Source: Euryodendron excelsum
Taxonomy: Eukaryota; Streptophyta; Magnoliopsida; Ericales; Pentaphylacaceae
Direction of reading: 5' to 3'
NCBI GenBank assembly: GCA_033060915.1
Contig: CM065385.1
Location: 11,520,001 to 11,584,000, forward strand
DNA: 64,000 nt
The notes beneath the pieces are model-generated. The model did no database searches. It was not told the DNA's origin and saw nothing but the letters and a program-made list of their open reading frames with translations. Of this stretch, positions 34,798-45,760 are shown piece by piece. Every line of letters starts with the position of its first letter. The stretch's first letter is position 1. A program made the translations under genes and the position numbers.

Positions 34798-35085
34798 TTA
34801 GCCTTTCTCCAATAACTCATCTAGCTGAGACTTTAGCTCCTTAAATTCTGCAGGGGCCATTCTATAGGGTGCAATGGATATAGGTGCTACCCCTGGATGT
34901 AACTCTATTGTGAATTCGATTTCCCGATCAGGAGGTATTCCGGGTAGATCTTCAGGGAGCACATCGGGAAACTCGTCCACTACAGGTAGTGGCTTTGTAT
35001 GGACCGGGTCCTCATTTTCTTCCGACAGGGTGTTAAGGAAACAAAAACACCCTTCCGATCTCTTCTGTTGCTCCTTAAGATTCAC
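34798..35085 (-). pseudogene. Protease-RT linker segment
   Basis: Contains VDEFPDVLPEDLPGIPPDREI, EFTIELHPGVAPISIAPYRM and APAEFKELKSQLDELLEKG, the conserved run that precedes RT in Gypsy Pol. A TAA then splits it from the RT frame. About 200 bp between this and 35298 carry the rest of the protease with stops. Confidence 0.82.
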
Positions 35086-35297
35086 AAGGGGTTTTGCCCA
35101 GTTGGTGTTTATCTCATCGGGGAAATGTTCTATACATCCACTATGATGTCATAGAGTCAGGGTTTTCTGATTACAGTCTATGACTAATTTTTCGCTAACC
35201 AATCCATCCCTAAGATCACATCAAATCCCTTCATACCTATCTAGACCAAATCAACTGTAAATTTAAAGGTACCTATCCAAATAATGCTGGATGGACA

Positions 35298-35972
35298 TCA
35301 TACTTGTATGATAATTGTCCCACTAGTTGGTGTCTGAATGTTAAGAGGTGTAGCCAACAACTCAATAGTTAACCCTAGGTCACCTATACATTTTTCAAAG
35401 ATGAAAGAATGCACAGCTCCGGAATCAAACAATACTATGATCCACGAGTTGTAGAGTAGGATCGTACCTTCGATCACAACATTGGAGTTCTCATCACTTC
35501 CTTTGGTAGTAGGGAGGGCGTACATCCGAGGCGGACCGGGTTGATTGACTTGTTTTCCTTTGTCTGCTGTTCCCAGATTCACCCGGTTGGAATTATAGGT
35601 GGTAATTGCAGACTTTTCGGTCATGGTCCAACGGGGCATTGTTGTGGATGTTGTTTGGAAATTTTGTGCTGGTGGTAATTGCGGAGGAATCCGATTGTTA
35701 TTACCATTGCCATTTTGCATGACCTGAGGGCAGTCCCGTTTCAGATGCCCTATCTGTTGGCAATTAAAACAAATGGGCCTATTATCCGATGTTCCCCTAG
35801 AATTCGGAGGGTAGGGTTGGTACCTCGAGTTTGGGCGTCTAGGGTTGTTAAAGTTAGAGGAATTTCTCACATTTTTGCCAGGCACTCTCGAGTTCAGCAT
35901 TTGTTGTTGTCCTTCCAACTCTTGTTCTATCAGCATTGCCCAGTCAATTACTTCTATGAATTTTTGTCCCAT
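35298..35972 (-). pseudogene. Gag C-terminus with zinc knuckle and protease
   Basis: Near residues 68-81 is CFNCQQIGHLKRDC, a CX2CX4HX4C zinc knuckle that binds element RNA in Gag. It is followed by a Pro/Asn-rich linker and the aspartic protease active-site region VLFDSGAVHSFI, with ILGLTIELL-like flap-side sequence after it. The frame therefore bridges Gag and Pro as in chromoviral polyproteins. The N-terminal Gag lies in other frames at 36033-36559, so Gag is broken too. Confidence 0.83.
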
Positions 35973-36032
35973 AAAAGCGACTACTCGAGATCAGATTGCG
36001 GGTCTCAACCCTTTAAGAAACCTTCGAGTCTT

Positions 36033-36559
36033 TCATTCTTCCGTGGCCACAAAATCTGGGGTAAATCTTGACAACTCCAAGAAGGTGGCCACATATTGAC
36101 TCACTGTCAAATTATTTTGTTGGAGCTGTACAAATTCCTCCATCTTAGCGTCCTTAACTATTTCCCAAAAGTAATGATTATGAAAGAGGACTACAAATTC
36201 TTCCCAAGTCAGGCTTTTCACATCCTCATGCGTTTCACTGAATCCCACCAAAAATTTGCTTCTCCCTCAAGTCGGTAAGTTACGAACTCCACCTGATGCT
36301 CGACAGGAATTCCGATGATATCGAGTACCTTCCGGATTTGTTTGAGCCATCGCTTCACAACTGTAGGGTTGTGTTCTCCTACAAATCTTGGGGGGTTTTG
36401 CTTTTGGAATTCTCGAAGTAGCTTTGTTTTTCTCTCTTCAGGATTCGAATGGGGCATCGGGTTGGGTGCTGCTCTGGGAGGCTCGAGGGCTAGTGGAGGC
36501 AGTTGGAGAACAAGTGGTGTTTGATGATTTTGTTGCTGTTGTTGCAGCAGATTTGTCAT
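36033..36559 (-). pseudogene. Gag N-terminal and capsid segment
   Basis: Two overlapping frames (36218-36559 and 36033-36251) together resemble retrotransposon Gag: FQKQNPPRFVGEHNP, VVKRWLKQIRKVLDIIGIP and FVTYRLEGEANFWWDSVKR, then LTWEEFVVLFHNHYF and FVQLQQNNLTVSQYVATFLE. The shift between the frames near 36220-36250 is a frameshift. This is the capsid-forming part of the element. Confidence 0.82.
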
Positions 36560-36770
36560 GGCCTATAGGCTTTGTAAAATCTGGTTCAATTGTGTGTTGG
36601 ATGGGTTTTCGTTGCTCCCATTAGTTCCAGCTCCGGTCCTAGTCCTTGCCATCTAGAAGGGTTGTTAAATTAAGTTAGATTTCTATTTCGTTAAGTTGGG
36701 AATCAAGACATCAATATAAGGTCTACCCAGTCGATAATAGTCATTAAAGAAAAGATAAGTACATACGGTG

Positions 36771-37372
36771 TTACATAAGTACAACAAAATAATCTAACAC
36801 TCCCAATTCGTTCCTCACACACATAACTATACCAAAACGTGGAGGACCATAGGTACTATCAGGGATACTAGAAATGACATATACAATCACATATATATGT
36901 CTTCCTCGGGGCTCCATCTCACTGTCTGAGACCTCTATCATCGGAGTGGCTGAGGTCGTATGTACGATGGGGCTAATTGCCGGGGTGGGGTCATCCATCG
37001 ACATATTCAGAGTCAAAGGATGGTACTTGGGGGAGCGTGGCTGGTCAGCTGGGGGTGGTGCTGTGGGTGAGCAGGTTGATGCCCATTGGTAGCTGGGGGC
37101 GGTGGAGGCGGCCCAGTAGAGACATGGGCCCCAGGTAGTGGTAACTTTCCAGCTAACTGCATCTCTAGTATCAACTGCTGATACTCCGCGGGGTGTTTCA
37201 CTATCTCAGACACTTCTTGGACTACCCCTATCAAGGAAGTCACCCTATTTTGGCCGATGGCATCCTGCTGGCTCCTAGAGAGACATCTCCAACGCTGTGC
37301 TACCCCAAAAATCTCAGCTCTCAGGAGGGCCTTAGCTTGGGCGCTAGTCATGGCTTTACGGTTGTTTCTCAC
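36771..37372 (-). pseudogene. Upstream ORF of unknown function (two frames)
   Basis: Between PBS and Gag lie frames 37013-37372 (119 aa) and 36771-37016 (81 aa), overlapping by ATGA. The first has an Ala/Arg-rich start with AQAKALLRAEIFGVAQRWR, LSRSQQDAIGQNRV and a Pro-rich tail; the second has an acidic piece with EVSDSEMEPRG. Not recognised. It could be a leader-encoded N-terminal extension of Gag or a captured sequence; the ATGA overlap could equally be a frameshift. Confidence 0.4.
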
Positions 37373-37534
37373 ATCTCTCTCTACCTCGAGCTAGTGTAAC
37401 AGCAAGTCATCCCAGATTGCTAGATTCATATGCACATGAGATTTAGCATTAATATACAGTTAAGACCAATGATAGGAAGTAACATAAGGAGTGCATGCTC
37501 TATATAAGTGGTCCATTTCCCTAATGACCTAAAA

Positions 37535-37550
37535 CCGTGCTTTGATACCA
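37535..37550 (-). other. Chromovirus primer-binding site
   Basis: TGGTATCAAAGCACGG on the minus strand, five bases inside the 5' LTR. It resembles the initiator-Met tRNA PBS TGGTATCAGAGC with a mismatch. Confidence 0.7.
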
Positions 37551-37555
37551 ACTTC

Positions 37556-39615
37556 TGTCACGACCCGACTTCACCCTCACAAGACTGCGACAGTGAAGGG
37601 TTTAAGGTTGGGTTTATGGGTTGATGATGGGGTTTATAATTCTTAACACAACAACATAAATATGAACACGGCATAGATAGTCCAGGAATATTACATCAAG
37701 GTCGTAAAACCAGTGCAAGTCTCATAACATTACAGTCCAGCAAAAACTAATTCAAGAGTTTAAAAGAAATAAGGTAGCAGGGGACCTGATCTTGCATGCT
37801 CATTCCCTTGGAAATTAGTTTGGTGCCTCTATTTCTGAAATGTCCCATAAGACAGGAATGAGTAGCAAAGCTCAATAGGAGATCTAAGATTTTTATAAGG
37901 TGCATGATAAAAGATAATGCAATAAAAGAATCTCATAGCAAGCATATGACCCTTGTAATTTCTTTTTCTTTTCGTTAATATCCGGATCCTTGCAGGTGTG
38001 TCCTACCAGGGCTAATTCAAGCCAATGGGGTCCACCCAAGATTCATCCTCCATCATCAAGTCCAGCGGGGCCCATCCATGATCATCTAGCCCGATATCAA
38101 GCCAATGATACCGACCCATGATGGCCCCAAGTATCAAGCCAGTCCAGTACACCCATAATATATATCTTGGGTCTTTTCCTTTCTGGTTATACCACCCTTA
38201 TGCCTTCTCAGTGGTGCAGTCATACAACAAGAATGCTATGTTTTGAAGTAAAGGAGTAAAAGACATTTAGGATAGAAATATAATTGGACAGTAAACCTAA
38301 AGCATGTCGATATACAAGTTATTAAATAGAGAAAAGACGTAAGCATGAATCTTAAGAAAATGCATAGATTCCTACCCTTAGGGTTTGTCTGGATCAAGAT
38401 TGTTCTTAACTTAGTATTTCTGTAAAAGAAAAGAATATCCTGCCTCAATCGTTTAGTCATCTCATTATAACATGGTTAGGTGGGGAGGGGTAAGTTAAAT
38501 CAGTGAGTACTTAAGTGCAATGAGGTGGAAGGTTCGGGCTCCCCCCTTGGGGTGATATACATTGCCGAGCTAGGAACAAAACTACATGTGACACCAGGTG
38601 GAGAGATTCTCTAAACTTTTATTCGGGGGGGCTATTAAGGCCACTTTCCCATTTTTGGGTTCCTTGAATATTTAGGGGTGTCCCGGTAACTTTCTAGAAT
38701 TTTTCTACTCATAATTTATTTTTTCTGAATTTTTATCCTTTTAATAGTAAATAAACCATGAAAATTCATAGAAATCTCAAATTGCCCTAGAACTTTTAGG
38801 GTAGCCTGTTGAAGTAATTTAATGGTTGCCATAAAAATTTCAGGGTCAACGAACATCACACGCGCCTTCACGCGCCACCAGTCGCTCGTGGGGGTGGAAC
38901 GCTTGCCCTTCTTCTTCCTCCCGCACGACTGCCGCACTTCTAGTCCATTTTCTGGCAATTCTCAGCATCTCCTAGCCATGCATGCATGACCTAAAGATTG
39001 GCAAGGACCTGGGTCACCCATCCATGATCGGGGCTTGGCCAGAGATGGTCGGAGATGGCCGTGCATGGCCAAAAACGCCTGTTGCATGGCGGAACCCTAT
39101 GGGTACCGACTTGCAACTGCGTTTTTGGCTGGCTTTCGGCGATAATTAGGCCACAGTCCCTTCACAACATTTGTTCCTTGCCCGGAGACGATTCGTCCCC
39201 GAGTGGTCCGGTCAGCAAAGCTTGCCGATGGCCAAAGATTCGGTTAAAGTTATGGGGGGATTCGTGCACGAATTTCCAAGTGCAGTGGCTGGCGAGGGCT
39301 TTTTGGGGAATTGACACTCTCCGGAATGGAGTTCTGAGATTACCAAGGCATCGACCTCGAAAAGGCGATAATTTTAGACATCTAATTCGTCAAAATCTGA
39401 CGAAAAACAAGGGAGAAAGCTCCACTTAAAGTTAGGGTGCCGTTTTGGTGTGAATTGCCTGGTGACGAGCTTCAAACCTTTTTCAGGGAATCGAGTTTCG
39501 ACATATGGATAGGGTTGGGCTCGAAAAGGCCTCATTTTTTACTTATGGCCCTATGGTCATGTCTCATTCAGTCCCGTTAGGGGTAATGCAGCCAAAGAAA
39601 ATTACGGGTATTACA
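37556..39615 (-). mobile_element. Chromovirus 5' LTR with 1.1-kb deletion
   Basis: 2,060 bp, from TGTCACGACCCG to CGGGTATTACA. Collinear with the 3' LTR except that sequence equivalent to about 30580-31697 is absent, with the joint near 39243. The missing part includes the TATA-like motif and CT microsatellites. Confidence 0.9.
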
Positions 39616-39620
39616 TACAA

Positions 39621-39871
39621 GGTTGGGTTTCACCACCTAATCATGCGGCTAGGCCCATGTCGTCTTAGGTTGAACCTGAAGAAAATCCTCGACACGGTAA
39701 CCTCCTTCAAGGCCTTCCCAAGCATAAATTGAGAGATCCCTTGTTTTAAGCACACAAGAAGAGGGGGTAAACGATGATGATTAAAATAGAGAATAGTTTA
39801 AGTGGACTAGAAGAAAGAGAAAAGAGAAAAGGGAATTGCGTAAACTAAAAAGAAAAACTCACCTTATCCTC
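39621..39871 (-). mobile_element. Ogre-like LTR B, fragment 2
   Basis: Continues LTR B after the chromovirus: the GGTTGGGTTTCACCACCTAATCA block, a purine-rich stretch and AACTCACCTTATCC, which on the sense strand is a strong donor-like AAG|GTGAGT (GT 39861-39862). Cut off by LTR C at 39872. Confidence 0.75.
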
Positions 39872-39960
39872 TGTCGCGCCCCAATTTTTTGCACTCGGAA
39901 AAACACACAAGTAAGAAAAACACAGTACTCTCTCGTGACAACTCATTCTCCTACAAAGAC
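39872..39960 (-). mobile_element. Ogre-like LTR C, terminal fragment
   Basis: The 89-bp 3' end of a minus-strand LTR (TGTCGCGCCCC..., CTCTCTCGTGACAACTCATTCTCC). It is clearly more diverged than the LTR at 40677, so not the same copy. Interrupted by a chromovirus LTR fragment. Confidence 0.65.
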
Positions 39961-40676
39961 TATCACGACCCACTTCACTCTCTCTAGGTCAAGATAAGAG
40001 GGTTAAAGGGTTATGGGGTTTAAAGATTGCAATATTTCATAAGCATAGATCTTTATATAACCCGAAAAGTCATGCTTATTATTTCAACACAAAAGAAAGC
40101 TACTAGAACTTCTGTTTTTAAGTCTTATTACAATTATAGCCCAAGAGACAAATTAACACATGTTCTCCTAACAAGACAAGACAGCATTGGGACCCGTTTC
40201 CATACTCATTTCCTTGGAAAACTTGTTGATGTCTCAACTCCTAAAAATTTGTCCCATAAGATAGGTGTGAGCTATGAAGCCCAGTAGGAATTCCATGATT
40301 TTTATAATGCACAAGTTTAAATGCAATGCAGTAAAAAGAATTATATCACATACATATGTCCATTATAGTTTCCTTTTATCAATACTAGAATCCTATAGGT
40401 ATGTCCTTGCCAATTCTTGCTAATGGGTTTGCCTATGATACTCCTCCTTCATCAATTGCGAATCCCATTCAAGATCATCTAGCCCGATTCCAGCTTGAGT
40501 CTTCTCAACTTTTCTTGAAAGGTTTCAACTGCGAGTCCAAGGGTAACTTGTGTTCAGCGATCGATTCATCTAGCCTAAGCATGTCCTGATAAGACCCAAC
40601 AAAAACATCCAGGTATACATATAATAGTTCCAGTAGCTCTTTACACTGCCACTGGTCTAACCTTGTACCGATTTTA
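39961..40676 (-). mobile_element. Truncated chromovirus LTR fragment
   Basis: Starts TATCACGACCC, an altered TGTCACGACCC, and follows the first 700 bp or so of the chromovirus LTR at 28889 in weakly similar form (CATCAAT..., GATCATCTAGCCCGAT). It ends abruptly inside LTR D sequence at a TTTTAAG microhomology. Confidence 0.6.
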
Positions 40677-41269
40677 AGTGCTTTTAAGAAAACAGGTTGT
40701 TTGGCAGCCTTTCGGAAAACATTTAGCCCTTTTTGAAAAATAACTCCGTTTTGGTCTTTGAAATCAGTGATCCTAGGTTCTGAGGGTGGTTACGTGTAGG
40801 GAAGACGCACTAAGCTATCACCCTACCCCGCCCTTTCGGTACCTACATGTCAATCTACCCTAGATTCATCTATGAGAGTCTTCAATTAACTATTGGTCAA
40901 TCCTATCCACTTTGAAAAACAATGCTTGAAAACTAACATGATGCATGGTATGCAAGTGTAAGGAATGAGAATTGAAAAATAGATTTGAAAAGAGATTGAT
41001 TTAAAATTGATTTGATATGAAAATAGATTTGAAGAGATGGAATTGAAATTGAAAAGTTTGAAAATTGAAAGTAGAAATTTTGAAATTGGAATTTTGAAAA
41101 TAGATTAGAATTTGAGATTTGGAAAGATTTTGGAAACCGCACCCATGAGGGTGGAATTGAAAGTTTGAAAAGTATTGTGACCGCACCTATGAAGGTTGCC
41201 TACGTATCCCTTTGGGGGAATCAGGTCAGTCGTAGTTCGGACCGGAGTCTGATTGAAAGAGATCGATCT

Positions 41270-43100
41270 GAAGAGAGAAATTGGATTAGAAGAAAGAGAT
41301 TGAATTGAAAATTGGATTTGATTTGAGATTAGAAAATGATATTGGAAATTGAAATTTTAGAAAAGATTGGACTTTGATTTGAAAAGATAGATTTGGACTT
41401 ATTTTGGAAAAGAGAAGGTTTAAGAAAGCCTAGACTTAGGAAAGAGAAGAGACTTAGGAAAGACTTGAGATTTAGAAAGATTTAGAAAGATTTGACTCGA
41501 ATGTTGGACTTGGAAGATTTAGGAAAGGATTGGATTTAGGAAAGGTTCGAATTAGGAAAGGCCCGATTTAGAAAAGTTTTAGAATTAGGAAAGTTTTAAC
41601 TTAGGAAAGCTTTGAATTAAGAAAGTTTCGAATTAGGAAAGTTTTCAAATTAGGAAATTTTTTGAAATTGGAAAGTTTTGAAAATTGGAAAGTTTCGAGT
41701 TTAGAAAGTTTTCGAAAAAGGAAAGGTTTTAATATTAGGAAAGGTCCCAAATTAGGAAAGTTTTGAAAATATGAAAGTTTTTAATTTACAAATGTTTTGA
41801 ATTAGGAAAAGTTTAGTTTAAGAAAGGCTTAGAATTTGGAAAGTTTCAAGTTAATAAAGTTTTGAATTTTGTAATGTTTTGAAGAAGGGTAGTTTTGAAT
41901 TTGGAAAGTTTTGAAAACAATGAAGTTTTCAAAATAAGAAAGTTCCATTTTGGGAAATGTTTTGAAAAAAGGAAAGTTTTCGATTTAGGAAATGTTTGAA
42001 TTAAGAAAGTTTCAACTTAAGAAAGTCTTAAATTAAGAAAGTTTTGAGTTTAGAAAAGTTTTAGATTTCAAAAGATTTTGAAGTTTTGGAAAGTTTAGAA
42101 TTTAGAAAGTGTGGAAGTTTTGAAAGATTTAACTTGAGAAAGCTTCAAATTTAGAAAGTTTTGATTTTGGAAAGATTTGAAATTTAGAAAGTTTTAGAGT
42201 TTGAATTTTAGAAAATCTTGAAATTAGGAAAGGTTTGAGTTTAGGAAGAGTTTGAAAAATTAGATTTGAAAAGTTAAGATTTGAAAAGAAGGTAGAATTA
42301 GGAAAGGGTTGAATTAGGAAAGATTTTTATGTTCAAGTTTTGGAAACTTAAGATTTAGGAAAGTGGAGGATTAGGAAGTATTTGAATTTGGTTTCTAAAA
42401 GAAAAGATTTGATTTTGTTTCCAAAAACAGAAGATTGGATCTAGTTTCCTTAACGTGGAGATTTGATTTGGTTTCCTAAAGGGAAGATTCGATTTGGCAA
42501 GGATTTGGAAAGGGAGATTCTAGAAACCCTAGATTTGGAAAGTGTAGAATTTTAACGTAGAAAAGAGGTTTTGGAAACATGTATAGTTTGGTTGTAGAAA
42601 ACGAGAGATTTTGGAAACCTAGGTTTGGGGCAAAGTTTGAAAACCATGTTTTTGTGAAGAAAATTAAGGTTTCCTAATTGTGAGTTCTAGGGCTTGATTT
42701 GGGCTCTAAGGAAAGAGTTTTTTGAAAGTGCGTTTTTGAAAACGAAGATTTTCTAGAAGGGAAATCCTAGGGAGGAGTTTTTGGAAAGTGTGTTTTTGGA
42801 AACGAAGGTTTTGGAAGGAAATCCTAGAGAGGAATTTCTAGAAGGAAGATTTTTGGAAAGAGAGTTTTTAGGAAAGTTTTTGGTTGAAGATTGTGGAAGA
42901 GAGTTTTTGGAAAGATTTTTGGGGAACATTTTTAGAAAGTGAATTTTGAGGAGAGGATTTTAGAAAGGAGTTGCAAAAGAAAGGTTTTGAAAAATAGATT
43001 TTGGAAAGAGTTTTTAGAAAACACTTTTGGAGAGGAAAGTTTTAGGAAAGCATGTTGAAAAAGATATTTTCAGGCAGAGATTTTTAAAGAGAGTTTTTAG
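41270..43100 (-). repeat. U5 degenerate 16-bp array
   Basis: AGGAAAGTTTTGAATT-type units, very regular at 41530-42250. Confidence 0.72.
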
Positions 43101-43989
43101 AAGATGTAAAAACATCTCACTTTCCTAAATCAATTCTAACCATAAGAGGGCTAGAACCACTTTAGGAAAGCGGTTTTGAGAACAACAAGATTTGAAAATA
43201 TAGACCATAAAAGGTCACTTTTAATGTAACACTTTCCTAAAGCAATCCTAGTCATGGAAAAGCTAGAATCACCCTAGGATTGTGATTTTGAAAACATGTT
43301 TTTGAAAAAGAGCTTTTGATGCAATTTTGAAAACAAGTTTGAAAACGATTTTGAAAATAACTTTTGAAAACGGATTTTGGAAGATGTAAGACTATGATAT
43401 GCACAATGCAATTTGGGGTCGTGAACATACAAAACTAAGGCTTCATCACATAATCAAGGGGGTCGGACCCACGTGATATTTGGTTAGGTTGGAGAAAGCC
43501 CCCGACACGGTGACTCTCCAATAGCCCAATCCTATACATGGACCGGGAATCTCCTTGTTTCAAGCATGCAAAGAAAGGGGGGGGGGGGGGGGAAAGAGAT
43601 GGGGGATTAAAATAGAGAAAACCCAAGTGGGTTAGGAGAGAGAAGTGAGAGGGGGGAAGTACAAAAATCTAAATAGAAAACCTACCGTATATCTTCTTTA
43701 TTTTGCGCGTCTTGCTTGTCTTCAATCTTCGGTCTTTGTCTTGATCTTCTTCTTCAACCTTCAAGGGTTGTCTTCAAGCTTTAGATGGCAGCTCTTCAAG
43801 TCTTCAAAGGATGGTTGAAGGCTAGTGTATGAGTGTATAAGTGTATAGGGGGCTAGGGTTTGTGTTGGGTGGTTAGGGTTTGGAAAACCTAGGGAAACTA
43901 GGGTTTAGGAGGTGCTTGAGCTCTGTATATCGAAATATAGGATTTTTAGGTTAAGTTTGCAGACCCCTTTCACGTTGAATGAGGCTCTG

Positions 43990-43997
43990 TATTTATA
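43990..43997 (-). promoter_or_regulatory. LTR TATA box
   Basis: TATTTATA on the plus strand, 15 bp from the palindrome at 44012-44036. Confidence 0.7.
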
Positions 43998-44734
43998 GAG
44001 GGAGGAATACACTGGCGCCTTTTGTAGTGGCGCCAGGCCAAAATTCCTTCTAGTGGCGACAGCCAATTAGGAAACTATTAAGGTCGGCAAGCAACGTATC
44101 TTTGACTAGATTTGGGCGCCTGTACTAGTGACTACCATGCAATTTTTACCCTAGCTTCACTAGGAGTGACTACGGAAAGTCCGGGAAGGATTTGAAGGGG
44201 CCGGGAATAATCCGGAAGGCCGGAAAAGAGCAGGAACGCCTAAAATAGTGTCTTGGAGGTATTTGACCTGGACTGGAAAACTGCCGGGACAGACTCGGAC
44301 TGTCCCGAAAGAAGACTTGGGATCTGGAAACATTATTTAGAATGTTCCTAGAGGTTGCCAGTTTGATTCTCAGAGCCGGCGTGGTCGGAAAAGGAGACCG
44401 GCTTATCAGGGGCAAAATGGTCATTTTGTACCGGTTTGGCCAGAACTGACTCGGAATGATCCAGAAAGGTAAAGGAAGGTTGAGAATACTATAAGAAGGA
44501 ATCTCAGAGGGTTACCGGTTTGATAACCAGAGCCGGTGTGGTTCCCGGGGCATTCGGATGCCTAGGGGCAAAACGGTCATTTAGCTTCAAGTGGGCCCTA
44601 TGGGCCCGAGAAGCGACTGGTGGACTAAATTCAAATTAAAAAGGTGGGCTTAGAGTCTAAATATGCATGTGATGTGTGAAAATGACCTTGGTCAGCTCGG
44701 AGATTGCCGAGCAGGCAAAAATGGGGTGCTTACA

Positions 44735-45760
44735 ACTGCCCCTCTTTTTCTATCTTTGCTTATCAAAGACAGAAAACGATAAAGTAAGAGCCCCATGTTG
44801 ACCGTGAGGCGGTCGGAGGGACTTGAAAATAATAGGAATTCAAAGAACAGTTATCTTTAGTAGCTGGTCGATGCTTGGTATTTTATCTGGTAAAAATGAC
44901 ACTCTTCTGGGGAATTAATGCTCCTTGAACTGGCGCTCCATCTGGCAGAACAATGCTCCTCTGGGGGGAATTGACACATATTGAACCGGCACTCCGTTTG
45001 GTGAAACACTGCTCCTCTAGGGACATTCAAGGTTGGCTGCTGATACATCTGGAACCTGCACTCCGTCTGGCGAAACACTGCTCTGCTGGGGAAGTCCAAG
45101 GTTGACTACTGATACCTCTTGAACCGGCACTCCGCCACCGGGGAAGTCCAAGGTTGACTACTGATACCTCTTGAACCGGCACTCCGCCACCGGGGAAGTC
45201 CAAGGTTGAATGCTGATACCTCTTGAACCAGCACTCCGTCTGGCGAAACGCTGCTCCACCGGGGAAGTCCAAGGTTGAATACTGATACCTCTTGAACTGA
45301 CACTCCGCCACCGGGGAAGTCCAAGGTTGAATGCTGATACCTCTTGAACCGGCACTCCGTCTGGCGAAACGCTACTCCACGGGGGAAGTCCAAGGTTGAC
45401 TGCTGATACCTCTTGAACCGGCACTCCGCCATCGGGGAAGTCCAAGGTTGAATGCTGATACCTCTTGAACCGGCACTCTGTCTGGCGAAACGCTGCTCCA
45501 CCGGGGAAGTCCAAGGTTGAATACTGATACCTCTTGAACCGGCACTCCGCCACCGGGGAAGTCCAAGGTTGAATGCTGATACCTCTTGAACCGGCACTCC
45601 GTCTGGCGAAACGCTGCTCCACAGGGGAAGTCCAAGGTTGAATGTTGATACCTTTTGAACCGGCACTCCGTCTGGCGAAACGCTGCTCCACTGGGGAAGT
45701 CCAAGGCTAAACGCTGCTCAAAAGTAGTTTAGGATTTCAAATGTATAAGTAAATAGGTGA
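44735..45760 (-). mobile_element. 3' UTR of Ogre-like element 3
   Basis: Begins, on the minus strand, upstream of a PPT (AAAAAGAGGGGCAGT at 44735-44749 complement) adjoining LTR D. It is mostly the 69/52-bp tandem array. The element continues past the inserted solo LTR at 50186-50200 and 52250-52317; its coding part is not in the window. Confidence 0.8.
44920..45720 (-). repeat. 69/52-bp higher-order tandem array
   Basis: Units begin GGAAGTCCAAGGTTGA. Starts at 45194, 45263, 45315, 45384, 45436, 45505, 45557, 45626 and 45695 give spacings 69, 52, 69, 52, 69, 52, 69, 69. The long form equals the short form plus 17 bp (TCTGGCGAAACGCTGCT region). The 121-bp dimer is thus repeated about three times. 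More diverged units lie at 44920-45140. Reading frames of 110-186 aa in all three minus frames reflect stop-free repeats and are not genes. Confidence 0.93.

Larger units (their letters stand above)
28889..39615 (-). mobile_element. Tekay/Del-like chromovirus, near complete
   Basis: A 10,727-bp Ty3/Gypsy element with exact TACAA duplications (28884-28888, 39616-39620). On the minus strand: 5' LTR, PBS, an upstream ORF of unknown role, gag with zinc knuckle, protease, RT, RNase H, integrase, chromodomain, PPT, 3' LTR. Stops and frameshifts in pol make it non-autonomous. The two LTRs match roughly nine bases in ten by eye but differ in length by about 1.1 kb. Confidence 0.92.
40677..44734 (-). 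mobile_element. Ogre-like 3' LTR D (element 3), truncated
   Basis: Short-U3 LTR lacking about 275 bp of its 3' terminus (PBS-like decamer and hairpin lost). By eye it is about 97% like the solo LTR 45761-50185. It has TATA at 43990-43997, one palindrome at 44012-44036 (CTGGCGCC / GGCGCCAG), donor-like ACG|GTAGGT (GT 43684-43685) and a 16-base G run near 43577-43592. The PPT beyond 44734 shows it is a 3' LTR. Confidence 0.88.

Noticed and set aside
33308..36624. Plus-strand ORFs across the pol region
   Set aside because: Shadows of the minus-strand gag-pol reading frames.
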